64,000 nt of DNA from Cupriavidus pauculus (GTDB lineage Bacteria > Pseudomonadota > Gammaproteobacteria > Burkholderiales > Burkholderiaceae): contig NZ_CP033971.1 in the NCBI RefSeq assembly GCF_003854935.1, positions 248,001 through 312,000 of the forward strand, read 5' to 3'. The translations under genes were made by a program, and so were the position numbers. Below the pieces are notes generated by a model, which ran no database searches, was not told the DNA's origin, and saw only the letters and a program-made list of their open reading frames with translations. Every line of letters starts with the position of its first letter. The first letter of the stretch is position 1. This document shows positions 34,130-43,244 of this stretch, one piece after another.

Positions 34130-34276
34130 TCCTGGTCGGTTGTGTCAGTTCATAAGCTTCCGCCTTGGGCTCAATAATTCGCGAAAGCACGCGTACGCGA
34201 TGTCCGGTGGTTGGCGAACAGGGGACATCGAGACTTATTCGTTGAGTGACAAAGGTTGGGCAAGAGTCTTTTTACG

Positions 34277-35227
34277 CTATTTCCTTCGCTCTGGAGTGCC
34301 AGATCCATCAACCGGCGGCCGCAACCATGGAGGTGAAGACAAGTGTTCTGCCAGGTAATCGGCTAGCGCGCTGACCTTTGCAGGCCGAGTTCGTGCCGAT
34401 GGTGTGACGAAGTACAGTCCGCCCCGTGTCAGGCTCCAGCCAGGCAGGATCGCCTCCAGCCGCCCATCGGCCAGATATTCGCCCGCCATGAATTCCGGCA
34501 ACTCTGCAATGCCCTGCCCCGCTAGCAGCATCGGTAGAAACGCTTCCGAGTTGGTCACGCGCAGCGGCCCCACCGGCGTCACCGGGTGCTCCTCACCCGC
34601 GTCATTGGCGAAGCGCCAGACGTCGCCACGCGCCCGGTAGGCATACGAAAAGCATGGTCTGCCAACGAGATCGCGGGGATGGGCCGGGCGACCGAAAACG
34701 TCCAGGTACGCTGACGACGCCACCAAGATCTGTGAGACCCGGCACAACCGCCGGGCGATCAGCGAGGAATCCGGTAGTGCGGCAATGCGCAATGCCGCGT
34801 CAAATCCCTGGGCGACGATGTCTGTGGTGGCATCGGCCAAGTGTAGATCGATGGAGACCTCGGGATAGGCCTGGAAGAATGCCGGGAGCAGAGGCGCTAC
34901 CCAGCGCACGCCAAAGGACATCGGCACAGCAAGGCGGATGAGGCCACGTGGCTGCGTCGACATTTCCCTAGCGGCACTCTCTGCCTCTTCGGCCTGCCGG
35001 TAGATGTCGCCCGCTTTTTCGGCAATCGTCGCGCCGAACTCCGTCAGCGCCAGTTGCCGTGAGGTGCGATTGAATAGCCGTGCGCCTAGCCGCTCCTCCA
35101 GCCTGGCAACGCCGCGCGACACGGTGGCCACGGACACGCCCATGACGCGCGCCGCCGCGGCAAACGACCCCTCTTCCGCCACCTTCGCAAACATCGCCAG
35201 CCCTTCGAAATCAGGAAACTTGATCAT
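34277..35227 (-). CDS. LysR-family regulator
   Basis: A 316-residue LysR regulator of the CrgA-like type: HTH in FAKVAEEGSFAAAARVMGVS, VATVSRGVARLEERLGARLF, NRTSRQLALTEFG; effector domain starts RGLIRLAVPMSFGVRWVAPL and contains GQGIAELPEFMAGEYL. Start taken at MIKFPDFEGL; an ATG ten codons upstream is possible. Divergent from the SDR gene with about 130 bp between, so it probably regulates that gene. Confidence 0.9.
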   Translation of the reverse strand: MIKFPDFEGLAMFAKVAEEGSFAAAARVMGVSVATVSRGVARLEERLGARLFNRTSRQLALTEFGATIAEKAGDIYRQAEEAESAAREMSTQPRGLIRLAVPMSFGVRWVAPLLPAFFQAYPEVSIDLHLADATTDIVAQGFDAALRIAALPDSSLIARRLCRVSQILVASSAYLDVFGRPAHPRDLVGRPCFSYAYRARGDVWRFANDAGEEHPVTPVGPLRVTNSEAFLPMLLAGQGIAELPEFMAGEYLADGRLEAILPGWSLTRGGLYFVTPSARTRPAKVSALADYLAEHLSSPPWLRPPVDGSGTPERRK

Positions 35228-35357
35228 TTCATTTTTGCAAAGATGATTTGCGATCAATTCTATTTCGAAATGATGAGTCCGTCGATATGCTTCCTACATC
35301 GCCTCCCGCGGCTAAACATCAACGACCATCAACCGATATCAGGCAAGGAGAATCACC

Positions 35358-36110
35358 ATGACCCGCAGACTCGAAAACAAGATTGCACTCGTTACCGGTG
35401 GCACGAGCGGCATCGGCCTGGCCACTGCCAAGCGGTTCGCCGCCGAAGGCGCGCACGTGTATGTCACCGGCCGCAGGCAGGCCGAACTCGATGCAGCGGT
35501 CGTAGCCATTGGCAACGCCACCGGCGTGCGTGTGGACTCGTCGAAGCCTGAAGAACTGGATCTGCTCTACAAGCAGATCCGCACCGAGAAGGCCCGGCTC
35601 GATGTGCTGTTTGCCAACGCCGGCGGCGGCACGATGGTGCCGCTTGGCGACATCACCGAGGCCCACTATCACGACACCTTCGACCGCAACGTCAAGGGCA
35701 CGCTGTTCACCGTGCAGAAGGCATTGCCGCTGCTCTCCAGAGGCGCGTCAGTGATTCTGGCCGGTTCCACCACGACCATTGAAGGCACCGCCGCTTTCAG
35801 CGTCTATTCCGCCTCGAAGGCTGCGATTCGGGCGTTCGCCCGTAGCTGGATTCTGGACCTGAAGGACCTCGGCATTCGCGTCAATACGATCAGCCCGGGT
35901 GCCACGCGTACGCCCGGCCTGGTCGACCTGGCGGGTCCCGATGCCTCGCAGCAGCAGGAGCTGCTCGACTATCTTGCATCGCGCATCCCGATGGGGCGTG
36001 TAGGCGAGCCTGACGAGATTGCCGGTGCTGCCCTATTCCTCGCCTCCGACGACTCGAGCTTCGTCAACGGCGCAGAATTGTTCGTTGACGGTGGGCAGGC
36101 ACAAGTCTGA
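35358..36110 (+). CDS. Short-chain dehydrogenase/reductase
   Basis: A 250-residue classical [15 protein letters not shown] (12-23) binds the dinucleotide and the following TGRRQ suggests NADP preference; [12 protein letters not shown] is the NNAG-type motif, Ser in [11 protein letters not shown] and [11 protein letters not shown] supply the catalytic Ser-Tyr-Lys, and [11 protein letters not shown] closes the site. Complete C-terminus ([16 protein letters not shown]). AAGGAG ribosome site upstream. Divergent from a LysR gene, which likely controls it. Substrate not inferable. Confidence 0.92.
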   Translation: MTRRLENKIALVTGGTSGIGLATAKRFAAEGAHVYVTGRRQAELDAAVVAIGNATGVRVDSSKPEELDLLYKQIRTEKARLDVLFANAGGGTMVPLGDITEAHYHDTFDRNVKGTLFTVQKALPLLSRGASVILAGSTTTIEGTAAFSVYSASKAAIRAFARSWILDLKDLGIRVNTISPGATRTPGLVDLAGPDASQQQELLDYLASRIPMGRVGEPDEIAGAALFLASDDSSFVNGAELFVDGGQAQV

Positions 36111-36394
36111 GGATGTGAGGCAATGTTGGCCCGCGACGCCATGCTTGGAGATCAAGCGTGGCGTCGTGGCCGCAAGGGGAGATGGCGCGCCAGCGGTCGG
36201 TTGCCGGCCATTTTGCGTCAATGGTGCTAGCTGGCATGAATGGCCTTTGAGCCCCCAATGCCGGCCACCCATGGCGCAAATCTGCACGCCAAAAGTGCAT
36301 CTTTGCACTCTTGCAGCCCACCTCAGATGTTAGGCTTGAGCCGTTCTAAGCCCATCCGTCGGCTCCAATCGATCCTTTTCCCCAAGATGCAAGC

Positions 36395-36859
36395 ATGACC
36401 ACTAATCAAAATTCGCTCGAAAAGAAAACCGCCTATTGGGGTGTTCCGTGGGAGGACGCATATGGCTATGCGCAGGCAGTCAAAGTAGGTGAAGACATCT
36501 ATGTGTCCGGACAACTGAGCCATGATAGCAACGGACAACTTGTCGCTCCGGCCGCTCTTGACGAAGCAGGGAAGCCTCGCGATTTTTCCATGATGGAAGC
36601 GCAAATGCGTGCCACGTACGAGAACATCGCCACCCTTCTAGGGAAATTCGGTGCAACGCTCGACAATGTTGTAGAAGAAACGCTGTACGTTCTGGACGTC
36701 GACGCGGCATTCGCAGCCGCCGGCAAAGTACGCAAAGCAGCGTATGGTACTGAACGCCCTCAATGCGCCAGTAACCTTATCGGTGTCTCGCGCCTGGCGA
36801 TGCCACCGCAATTAATTGAGATTGCCTGCAAGGCGGTCTTGCGCAAACCGGGGACCTAG
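36395..36859 (+). CDS. RidA/YjgF-family protein without the canonical Arg
   Basis: A 154-residue Rid-superfamily protein. The fold is visible in AQAVKVGEDIYVSGQLSHDS, ATYENIATLLGKFGATLDNV and IACKAVLRKPG. RidA-type imine deaminases carry a conserved Arg (R105 in E. coli) in the segment that here reads QCASNLIGVSRLAMPPQLIE; at the aligned place there is no Arg, so it may belong to one of the Rid subgroups lacking it, with unknown activity. Convergent with a LysR gene (12 bp between stops). Confidence 0.85.
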   Translation: MTTNQNSLEKKTAYWGVPWEDAYGYAQAVKVGEDIYVSGQLSHDSNGQLVAPAALDEAGKPRDFSMMEAQMRATYENIATLLGKFGATLDNVVEETLYVLDVDAAFAAAGKVRKAAYGTERPQCASNLIGVSRLAMPPQLIEIACKAVLRKPGT

Positions 36860-36871
36860 CGACCTGGTTTT

Positions 36872-37840
36872 TCACAACCTTCCGATTGGATTCGCTTCGC
36901 GGCCTTCGATCAACGCCTTCTGCTTTGCTACCACCGCAGCACAAAAGCTCATAAATGTTTTGACGCGTCGTGTCCGTCGAATATCTGGATGTGTGAGTAG
37001 CCAAAGCTCATCCTCCAGTTCGGGGACCACAGGACCGACGCGGACCAACTCGGTCGTCAAATCGCCCAGCATGCACGGAAGGTAACCCATACCGAGCCCG
37101 GCAGCGACCGCTTTGCTCACGGCAGCAACTGAGTCGGAACGGTATGCAACGTTGATCGGTGGAACGCGGCTTTGAAGGTATTGGGATGCTCTGAGCCCCG
37201 ACAGTTTCCCGGTGTAAGAAACCCACGTCATATCAAAAATTCGATCCGCTGCAGGCCGCTTCCGGCGAAATTGAAGGGCGCTTCCGTACGGCGCCCACGC
37301 AATGCTCGCAAGCTTTCGCCCCACTAGATTCTCCAATGGATTCCGTGTTGCTCTTATCGCGATGTCCGACTCGTCCCGGGCGAGATCAAGTTTGTCATTT
37401 CCGACTAGAACGTCAACCGATAAGGAAGGGTTGCGGGTCCTGAATTCGGCGAGGATTGGAGTCAGGAAATACAGCAACAGCGAATCACTTGTGGTAATAC
37501 GAAGGGTGCCCAACGGCCCATGTACTGCACCTGCGACCTGTCGCGCTACGCTGACGACATCCAACTCGACACGCTCGCTCAGCGCCCTCAGCTCCACCCC
37601 TTCAGGGGTCAGCTTGTAGCCAGCACGTCTCCGGTCAAACAACGCAACGCCCAATGCGGCCTCGGCCTGCGCTACCCGGCGCGAAACGGTGGACACGTTA
37701 ATGCCCAATCTTTCGGCGGCAATCGCGCGACTGCCGCACTCGCTTAGCATTTTGATGATGCGGAGATCGTCCCAAGAAAATCGAAGAGCTGCATCGCCAA
37801 TTGCTATTCCTTCGCGATCTGGCACAGTTGAGGATGGCAT
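36872..37840 (-). CDS. LysR-family regulator
   Basis: A 322-residue LysR regulator. The N-terminus has an extra 20 residues before WDDLRIIKMLSECGSRAIAA; the HTH continues ERLGINVSTVSRRVAQAEAA and FDRRRAGYKLTPEG. The effector domain begins LGTLRITTSDSLLLYFLTPI and contains AAGLGMGYLPCMLGD. Its stop lies 12 bp from the stop of the convergent Rid gene. Target unknown. Confidence 0.9.
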   Translation of the reverse strand: MPSSTVPDREGIAIGDAALRFSWDDLRIIKMLSECGSRAIAAERLGINVSTVSRRVAQAEAALGVALFDRRRAGYKLTPEGVELRALSERVELDVVSVARQVAGAVHGPLGTLRITTSDSLLLYFLTPILAEFRTRNPSLSVDVLVGNDKLDLARDESDIAIRATRNPLENLVGRKLASIAWAPYGSALQFRRKRPAADRIFDMTWVSYTGKLSGLRASQYLQSRVPPINVAYRSDSVAAVSKAVAAGLGMGYLPCMLGDLTTELVRVGPVVPELEDELWLLTHPDIRRTRRVKTFMSFCAAVVAKQKALIEGREANPIGRL

Positions 37841-38407
37841 GATAATGAAAACTGTACGTTAAGGCCTTGCGCAGGCCTTTCGCTGAAAACGCGCATCATC
37901 GCACAGTAGGATCACGAGTTTGAAGGGAGCCGGTACGGCGGAGAAGCTGGGGCTGCCGGTCAGAACGCAGCTCACCCTAATTTTCCTCAACAAACGGTTG
38001 CTTCTGATTGCCTCACTCACGGTACTGAGATAGTTGGCAGGGGAGCGGCTCTGCACGCTCACTGGGCACGGCGTTCATTTGGCTCCTCCGCCCTACATCG
38101 CCGCCGTTCGAGGCATATGCGCTCGGTGGCCGAGAAGGGTCGCAAGGCGCCGTTTACCCGCCGAGCAGGCCTCCTACGGGCTCGTGGTCAGACGATACAC
38201 AACGACAGGCAATAGGAGGATCCGCTAGACCGCCGCAGAATCGCCATACCAAGCGTCAATCAAAGGGCCGACGGTCACTGCCCAAAAATTTAGCGCGGCT
38301 CTTCACCCCGTCGATGACAGTCCGTCGGTGCTCCTCGGTGGAGGAGCTACGATTGCCCTCTGGCGAAACGAATCCATCCAGACGATCGCCGATGGCGCCG
38401 CCATAGG
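37841..38407. other. Gene-poor stretch
   Basis: About 570 bp with no recognised gene; 64-67-codon frames on both strands have no support. Confidence 0.35.
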
Positions 38408-38677
38408 TCAGCCGGTTCGCTTCGTGCCATCGCGAATGAAGGCATCACAAGCCGCAACTCGCGCCTCGGCATCAAGGCCTTCAGCAAGCTGCGCGGTGAC
38501 ATGAAAGCCGGGTTCATGAAATTCGGTCACGCGCAGCTTTTTCCGCTGGCGCAGGTTCCGTCCTTTGCTCGTGATCCAATCCTCTGAAAAATAGGACACA
38601 CGGTCGGACAAGCAGTACCGGGCCCCTATTCGCACCTCAAGGGACAACGACTGCCTGGCAAAGCACAAGTGCGCCAA
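38408..38677 (-). CDS. Hypothetical protein overlapping the DUF1294 gene
   Basis: A basic protein of up to 89 residues (SYFSEDWITSKGRNLRQRKK, VTEFHEPGFHVTAQLAEGLD). Its 5' end overlaps the last codons of the upstream cold-shock/DUF1294 gene on the same strand, and the true start may be a GTG near 38641 right after that stop, which would fit translational coupling. The sequence has balanced composition and ends cleanly, but the family is not recognised. Confidence 0.4.
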   Translation of the reverse strand: MAHLCFARQSLSLEVRIGARYCLSDRVSYFSEDWITSKGRNLRQRKKLRVTEFHEPGFHVTAQLAEGLDAEARVAACDAFIRDGTKRTG

Positions 38678-39218
38678 TGTTCAGGACCACTGTCGCCCAG
38701 AAGACCACCTGAAACGCGTGCTTCCGATTCTTGTGCCGAAGCAGGTGTTGCGCAGCCAGCGCGCCCGGCCATCCTCCGCACAGTGCAACGAGATGCAGAT
38801 TGGCCTCCGGGATGCGCAAGGCCTTCCGATTCGCGCGAGCCTTATCGTCGGCGTACGCGATGAATGCGACGACACTGGCCATCACGCTGGCAATGCCAAC
38901 GAGTCGAGGAAGATAGCCTCCCAGCGCACCCAGGACGATTGCCGCCAGCGCCATCACTCCTACCAACGCCGGCAGCCAATTGGGCGCGGCGCCAGCGCCT
39001 GGTTTTGGGGCACCCGCTATGGCGACGTTGAGCGCCTGCATTCGACCATCCTTGCCTTTGGCAAGCTCGAAACTCACGCGGTCGCCCACCTTCGGCTGAA
39101 CAGCGCGCGTGCGCAGCGCACTCACATGAAAGAACACCTCCTTGAGATCCGCATGGATGTCGATGAAGCCAAAGCCCTTGTCGGCATGCCAGGATTTGAT
39201 CCGCCCCGCTTTCTTCAT
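38637..39218 (-). CDS. Cold-shock domain plus DUF1294 membrane protein
   Basis: A 193-residue two-domain protein. Residues 1-67 are a cold-shock domain (KSWHADKGFGFIDIHADLKE with RNP1-like KGFGFI, then VFFHVSAL as RNP2). Residues 80-193 are DUF1294 with four membrane helices and the signature ADDKARANRKALRIPEANLH, CGGWPGALAAQHLLRHKNRK. The start MKKAGRIKSW fits the domain boundary. Nucleic-acid binding at the membrane is inferred; function unknown. Divergent from the DUF3455 lipoprotein gene. Confidence 0.88.
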   Translation of the reverse strand: MKKAGRIKSWHADKGFGFIDIHADLKEVFFHVSALRTRAVQPKVGDRVSFELAKGKDGRMQALNVAIAGAPKPGAGAAPNWLPALVGVMALAAIVLGALGGYLPRLVGIASVMASVVAFIAYADDKARANRKALRIPEANLHLVALCGGWPGALAAQHLLRHKNRKHAFQVVFWATVVLNIGALVLCQAVVVP

Positions 39219-39314
39219 GTTCTTTTGGGTTGGTGTTGCCGGTTGATATTGCGGGAGGCACGCAGTGTACGCTTTTGGACTATTCTGCTCCAGGGACCAA
39301 GGCAAGGAGCCGAA

Positions 39315-39839
39315 ATGGCAATCCCTCAGCATTTCCATGGCGCATGGCTCACTGTACTGGGCCTGTCAGGCGTACTCGCCTCGTGTGCCACTTCCCGGAT
39401 CACTGCCCCGCCCGACCTTCAGCCTTCGGATGTTCGTGGAACGGTCGCCGTGCTGCACGCCGCCGGTACGCAGAACTATCAGTGCAAGCAAGCCAGCGAC
39501 GGCAGGCTGCTATGGACCTTCGTGGCACCGGATGCCACCCTGAAAGACGACCTCGGGCAGGTCGTTGTCAAACACTACGCGGGGCCAACCTGGGAAGCAC
39601 CGGACGGCAGCAAGATCACCGGAAAGGTATTGAAACAGCTACCGAACGCTCAGGCGCCGGACAGCATTCCACTCTTGCTGCTGCAGGCGACGAACACCGG
39701 TGGACCAGGCCTGCTGTCACGGACGCGTTACGTGCAACGCCTGAATACGCAAGGCGGTCAGGTCCTGCCTCAGACGTGCACGCAGGAGGGACAGGAGAAT
39801 GGCATGCCCTATCGGGCTGACTACGTCTTTCTGGAATAG
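39315..39839 (+). CDS. DUF3455 lipoprotein
   Basis: A 174-residue lipoprotein. Signal peptide with lipobox LASC (Cys about 24), then the DUF3455 pattern: VRGTVAVLHAAGTQNYQCKQ, LLWTFVAPDATLKDDLGQVV, HYAGPTWEAPDGSKITGKVL, and RTRYVQRLNTQGGQVLPQTC. AAGGAG precedes the ATG by 5 bases, which fixes the start within a longer open frame. Exported; function unknown. Confidence 0.85.
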   Translation: MAIPQHFHGAWLTVLGLSGVLASCATSRITAPPDLQPSDVRGTVAVLHAAGTQNYQCKQASDGRLLWTFVAPDATLKDDLGQVVVKHYAGPTWEAPDGSKITGKVLKQLPNAQAPDSIPLLLLQATNTGGPGLLSRTRYVQRLNTQGGQVLPQTCTQEGQENGMPYRADYVFLE

Positions 39840-39894
39840 CAGAGCAAAGCCGAACTGAACTGCCCGGGTCCGGTGTCCCGTCTCAAAGTTCTCA

Positions 39895-40599
39895 CTACTC
39901 CGTCACCGGCGCATGCACCGGCGCGATCGATGCGTGCTGGGTCTGCGTGCGCTGGGCGGCCTTGTGGACCATCGTGTAGGCGTAGTCGATGCCCATGCCG
40001 TAGGCGCCCGAGTGTTCCTTGGCCAGGCCGGTCACCGCGTCGTACGTTTCCTTGTTCTTCCAGTCGCGCTGCCATTCCAGCAGCACCTGCTGCCAGGTGA
40101 CCGGCACCACGCCAGCCTGGATCATGCGCTGCATGGCGTAGTCGTGCGCTTCCTTGGTGGTGCCGCCCGAGGCGTCGGCCACCATGTAGATCTCGTAGTC
40201 GCCTTCCAGCATGGCCGACAGCGCGAAGGTGGTGTTGCAGACTTCGGTCCAGAGCCCGGCCACCACGATCTTCTTGCGGCCATTGGCGGCCAGCGCGTCG
40301 CGCACCTTCTGGTCGTCCCACGAGTTCATCGACGTGCGTTCCAGCGTTTCCTTGCCCGGGAAGACGTCGAGCAGCTCGGGGTAGGTGTAGCCCGAGAACG
40401 AATCGCTCTCGACCGTGGTGATGGTGGTCGGCACGTCGAAGATCTTGGCCGCCTTGGCCAGGCCGACGACGTTGTTCTTCATCGTCTGGCGGTCCATCGA
40501 CTGGACGCCGAAGGCCATCTGGGGCTGGTGGTCGATGATGATCAGTTGGCTGTTGCGCGGGGTCAGGACTTGCAGCTTGGCGTTGTTGGCGTTCGACAT
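39895..40599 (-). CDS. Isochorismatase-like hydrolase, YcaC type
   Basis: A 234-residue cysteine hydrolase of the isochorismatase superfamily. The triad is visible as Asp in LIIIDHQPQMAFGVQ, Lys in NGRKKIVVAG, and Cys in GLWTEVCNTTFALS (about 120). AYGMGIDYAYTMV near the C-terminus matches YcaC-like proteins. Good GGAG ribosome site. An AT-rich palindrome lies upstream. Substrate is unknown for this subgroup. Confidence 0.9.
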   Translation of the reverse strand: MSNANNAKLQVLTPRNSQLIIIDHQPQMAFGVQSMDRQTMKNNVVGLAKAAKIFDVPTTITTVESDSFSGYTYPELLDVFPGKETLERTSMNSWDDQKVRDALAANGRKKIVVAGLWTEVCNTTFALSAMLEGDYEIYMVADASGGTTKEAHDYAMQRMIQAGVVPVTWQQVLLEWQRDWKNKETYDAVTGLAKEHSGAYGMGIDYAYTMVHKAAQRTQTQHASIAPVHAPVTE

Positions 40600-40974
40600 G
40601 ATGGGCTCCGGTATAAAAGGTGATTCAATGAATTTGAGTGGTTATTGGGCGGTGCTGGCTTCGCGTTGTCGCGCTTCGTTTCGCTTCGCTGCGTTGTCGC
40701 GCCGTCCATGTGCTGAACTATAGCGACCGCCGGCCCGGCGCAAACAGGCTATCGCTGTCATAGTTATTCAAAATAACTGAATACTCGACTGACAGGCCGT
40801 CCAATGCCAACCGAGGTTTTCCACTGGTTCCAGCCCGACCCTCCTCCCGGCTCTGCTCACACGGTGCGGTAGCCATCTCAGACTTTCGCCCATGCGTAAC
40901 ACCTTCCGCTACATTAGTAAGAGGGCCAACACCGCCAGCATCCGGGCACACATCTGAAGGACGGTGCCGACGCC
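40600..40974. other. Divergent promoter region
   Basis: Spacer between the divergent hydrolase and lipoprotein genes, with an AT-rich palindrome at 40762. No small gene recognised. Confidence 0.4.
40762..40778. promoter_or_regulatory. AT-rich palindrome AGTTATT-CAA-AATAACT
   Basis: Perfect 7-bp arms about 165 bp upstream of the hydrolase start. Candidate operator; LysR/HxlR-like regulators bind such sites, but no regulator gene is adjacent. Confidence 0.4.
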
Positions 40975-41355
40975 ATGAAATTCGCTTACTCCGCGACTGG
41001 CCTCTGTGTCATCTTGACTGCGTGCATATCCACCGGCGTAGACGTGAGGCCCGAGCATTTAGCTAACTTCTTACCCGGCTTCTCCACACTTGAGGACGTT
41101 ACCGCTCAGCTGGGGGCGCCGACCTCTGCGGTGACGCTGAAAAGCGGAACAGCGATCCTCATCTATTCGTTTGCAACGTCGCGACCGCATCCCGAAAGCT
41201 ATATTCCCTTCATCGGCCCCCTTTTTTCCGGAGGCGAAATTCGTTCCTCTACTGTTCTGTTTGAGTTTGACGAGAATGGGGTTCTTCGCAGTCAGCGCAG
41301 GACTACGTCAAGTGGCACCTCAGGATTGAGCGTACTTCCGCTCGATCCGATGTGA
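40975..41355 (+). CDS. Small lipoprotein, BamE/SmpA-like
   Basis: A 126-residue lipoprotein with lipobox LTAC (Cys about 17). The segment FLPGFSTLEDVTAQLGAPTS followed by a beta-rich part (ILIYSFATS, TVLFEFDENGVLRSQR) has the order of the BamE/SmpA fold (a helix pair with G.p...v...lG.P followed by strands). Assignment to that fold is tentative; no operon partner. Convergent with the unknown secreted protein. Confidence 0.75.
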   Translation: MKFAYSATGLCVILTACISTGVDVRPEHLANFLPGFSTLEDVTAQLGAPTSAVTLKSGTAILIYSFATSRPHPESYIPFIGPLFSGGEIRSSTVLFEFDENGVLRSQRRTTSSGTSGLSVLPLDPM

Positions 41356-41398
41356 TAGAGGATCACGCCAGGCGGTTATCGGGACTGCCGGTTCTCGA

Positions 41399-42556
41399 TC
41401 ATTGCGACGAAGAGAACTCTTTTTCAGCGTCCCCGAACCGGTAGAGGTGCGTGTTATCCGGCGCCTCACCAATTCTCGTGCCCAACGGGCTGAAAAGCGC
41501 ATGCCGACGAAAGTTATCGGCATCTGATCGAGCGCTCCTGTTTGCGTGCTCCACAGCAGCAGCATAAGCCATTGACTGCTTGCTCCTCTCGATCTCAAGC
41601 AACTGAGTCGAGCCATTCAATCGCACGCTGTATCTTCCAAGGTTGTAGAAGAGATACATCGCATAGAGATTGTCGAAGTCTCTATAAGCGCCCTGTTCCC
41701 GTCGGAAATCTAGAGAAAGCACCGAAGGGAATCGATCAGGGAGATCCTTGAATGGAATCTTCGGTTCCTCACGGGGTTCAACGTAGTTCGAGCCCTCGTA
41801 CTTCTTATACAGCACCACATCCATACCGTAACCTCGATTCCCCCACTCTGCGAGCAGTTTGATCGCCATCTCGGTCGGAATGTTCGCCGTGGCCGCGGCC
41901 ACTACCCGTCGGCGGGACAGCACTTTCGGTGCTTTAACTACCAAGCCATCGTAACCAGCGCCATACTTGAACGCCGCGCCGATCGCTTTTGCACAGTTCA
42001 GGCGCAAGTAGTCATACTTGACTTCGCCTGCGTGGTATTCGGTATCTCTCCTACGTTCATGGTAGTCGTCGTTAATTCGCCCGAAGTATCTGACCAGGGC
42101 TTGTTTTTCTTGGAGCGGCACACCATAAACGCGAACCCCTACCACCGAGCGCTTATAGGTTTCCCCAAAGTCGAGGCCGAACACCGCCAGCTCTGATGTC
42201 GAAGAAGTGGTATGGAAAAGATACTCCCGCTTCGGAATGGTCACGATAAGATCGGCGGTGTGGAATTTTCCTTCGTGTCGACGATCTCTGTCCGCATAGA
42301 AGTTGGCCGAATACACAAGCTCCTCGTTGGAAGCAGTATCACGGATGGCGAGCGCTATATGACCTGCTGATCCACCCTTCGATGTCCCAAAGCTGATCAG
42401 CAGTTCCAGATCGTATGGGTCCTGACCCAGAAAGTCGCTGATCTCGGCGACATTGAGAGGCGCAGGGCCATCTTTACTGCCGAGTTCAGTGCCGGCCGCC
42501 CGACAGGGAACCAGGAAGGCAATAACCAGCAACCAAAAAGTAGATCGTCGCCTCAT
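41399..42556 (-). CDS. Secreted protein of unknown function
   Basis: A 385-residue exported protein (signal peptide about 1-22, cleavage near CRA). Conserved-looking elements are FGTSKGGSAGHIALAIRDTA (His about 66), EYLFHTTSSTSELAVFGLDF and YDYLRLNCAKAIGAAFKYGA (Asn-Cys about 187). A His on an early strand and a Cys preceded by Asn at a helix start resemble circularly permuted papain-like/DUF4105-type hydrolases, which is an inference. The C-terminal third (about 260-385) is polar and helical. Composition matches neighbours; no operon. Confidence 0.75.
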   Translation of the reverse strand: MRRRSTFWLLVIAFLVPCRAAGTELGSKDGPAPLNVAEISDFLGQDPYDLELLISFGTSKGGSAGHIALAIRDTASNEELVYSANFYADRDRRHEGKFHTADLIVTIPKREYLFHTTSSTSELAVFGLDFGETYKRSVVGVRVYGVPLQEKQALVRYFGRINDDYHERRRDTEYHAGEVKYDYLRLNCAKAIGAAFKYGAGYDGLVVKAPKVLSRRRVVAAATANIPTEMAIKLLAEWGNRGYGMDVVLYKKYEGSNYVEPREEPKIPFKDLPDRFPSVLSLDFRREQGAYRDFDNLYAMYLFYNLGRYSVRLNGSTQLLEIERSKQSMAYAAAVEHANRSARSDADNFRRHALFSPLGTRIGEAPDNTHLYRFGDAEKEFSSSQ

Positions 42557-42733
42557 TTTTCATCTGGCTTGAAGGGCACATCGATCCCTCACGTTAGGCG
42601 ATGCGCCAGCATTCTGGCTAGGGACCATGGGCTAACCTGGCCGCCCTTCGGTGCGTCCGTGGCGACGATGGCGCACCATCCGTTTAAGCTGGGCCTCGGC
42701 GCGCAGATTCATCGGTCGCAGATCTGCGTTCCG

Positions 42734-43189
42734 TTAGGCGTTGCCAATGTCTCCTGCGGGGACCGCACTCCGACTGCTATTGATAACGTCAAGCACTGCA
42801 GCAGTCATAACCGAAGCCGACATGCCGAACATGAGGATTCCATTAGCCGCCTCCAGTGGCCCTAATAGGCGCCAGCGCTCCGACATTACGATATCGCCAT
42901 AACCCAAGGTGGAGAAATTGACACCAGAGTGATACAGGGCAGTATAGAAAGTCTGGAATTCGCCGAGCGCAAGGAACAAGAGCGCCCATATCGCCATCTG
43001 CGCCACGTTGCAAAGCAAGGTAAGCAGCATGACGCCCGCCAGTAGGAGCACGTCGGTCCAGAGCGAACGCCGACCGTCTTGCGTAGACCGGAATCGAGCG
43101 TAACGTCGCAGACAAACGGCAATAACCAAGCCTTGTAATACCAAGCACAGCAGCATGACAGGAGCGGCAACCAGCAGATGAAGGGGCAT
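42734..43189 (-). CDS. Two-TM potassium-channel-like protein
   Basis: A 151-residue membrane protein. Helices at about 5-27 and 43-75 are followed by a pore loop with the selectivity filter STLGYGDIVMS (about 94-104) and a last helix (LEAANGILMFGMSASVMTAA). TLGYGD matches the K+ filter. No cytoplasmic RCK or cyclic-nucleotide domain is present, so it is a minimal ion-channel-family protein. Confidence 0.88.
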   Translation of the reverse strand: MPLHLLVAAPVMLLCLVLQGLVIAVCLRRYARFRSTQDGRRSLWTDVLLLAGVMLLTLLCNVAQMAIWALLFLALGEFQTFYTALYHSGVNFSTLGYGDIVMSERWRLLGPLEAANGILMFGMSASVMTAAVLDVINSSRSAVPAGDIGNA

Positions 43190-43244
43190 GGCGGGCTTCC
43201 AGATAATGGATTTACGCCGGCAAGATTTACCGGCAGGCTACCTA

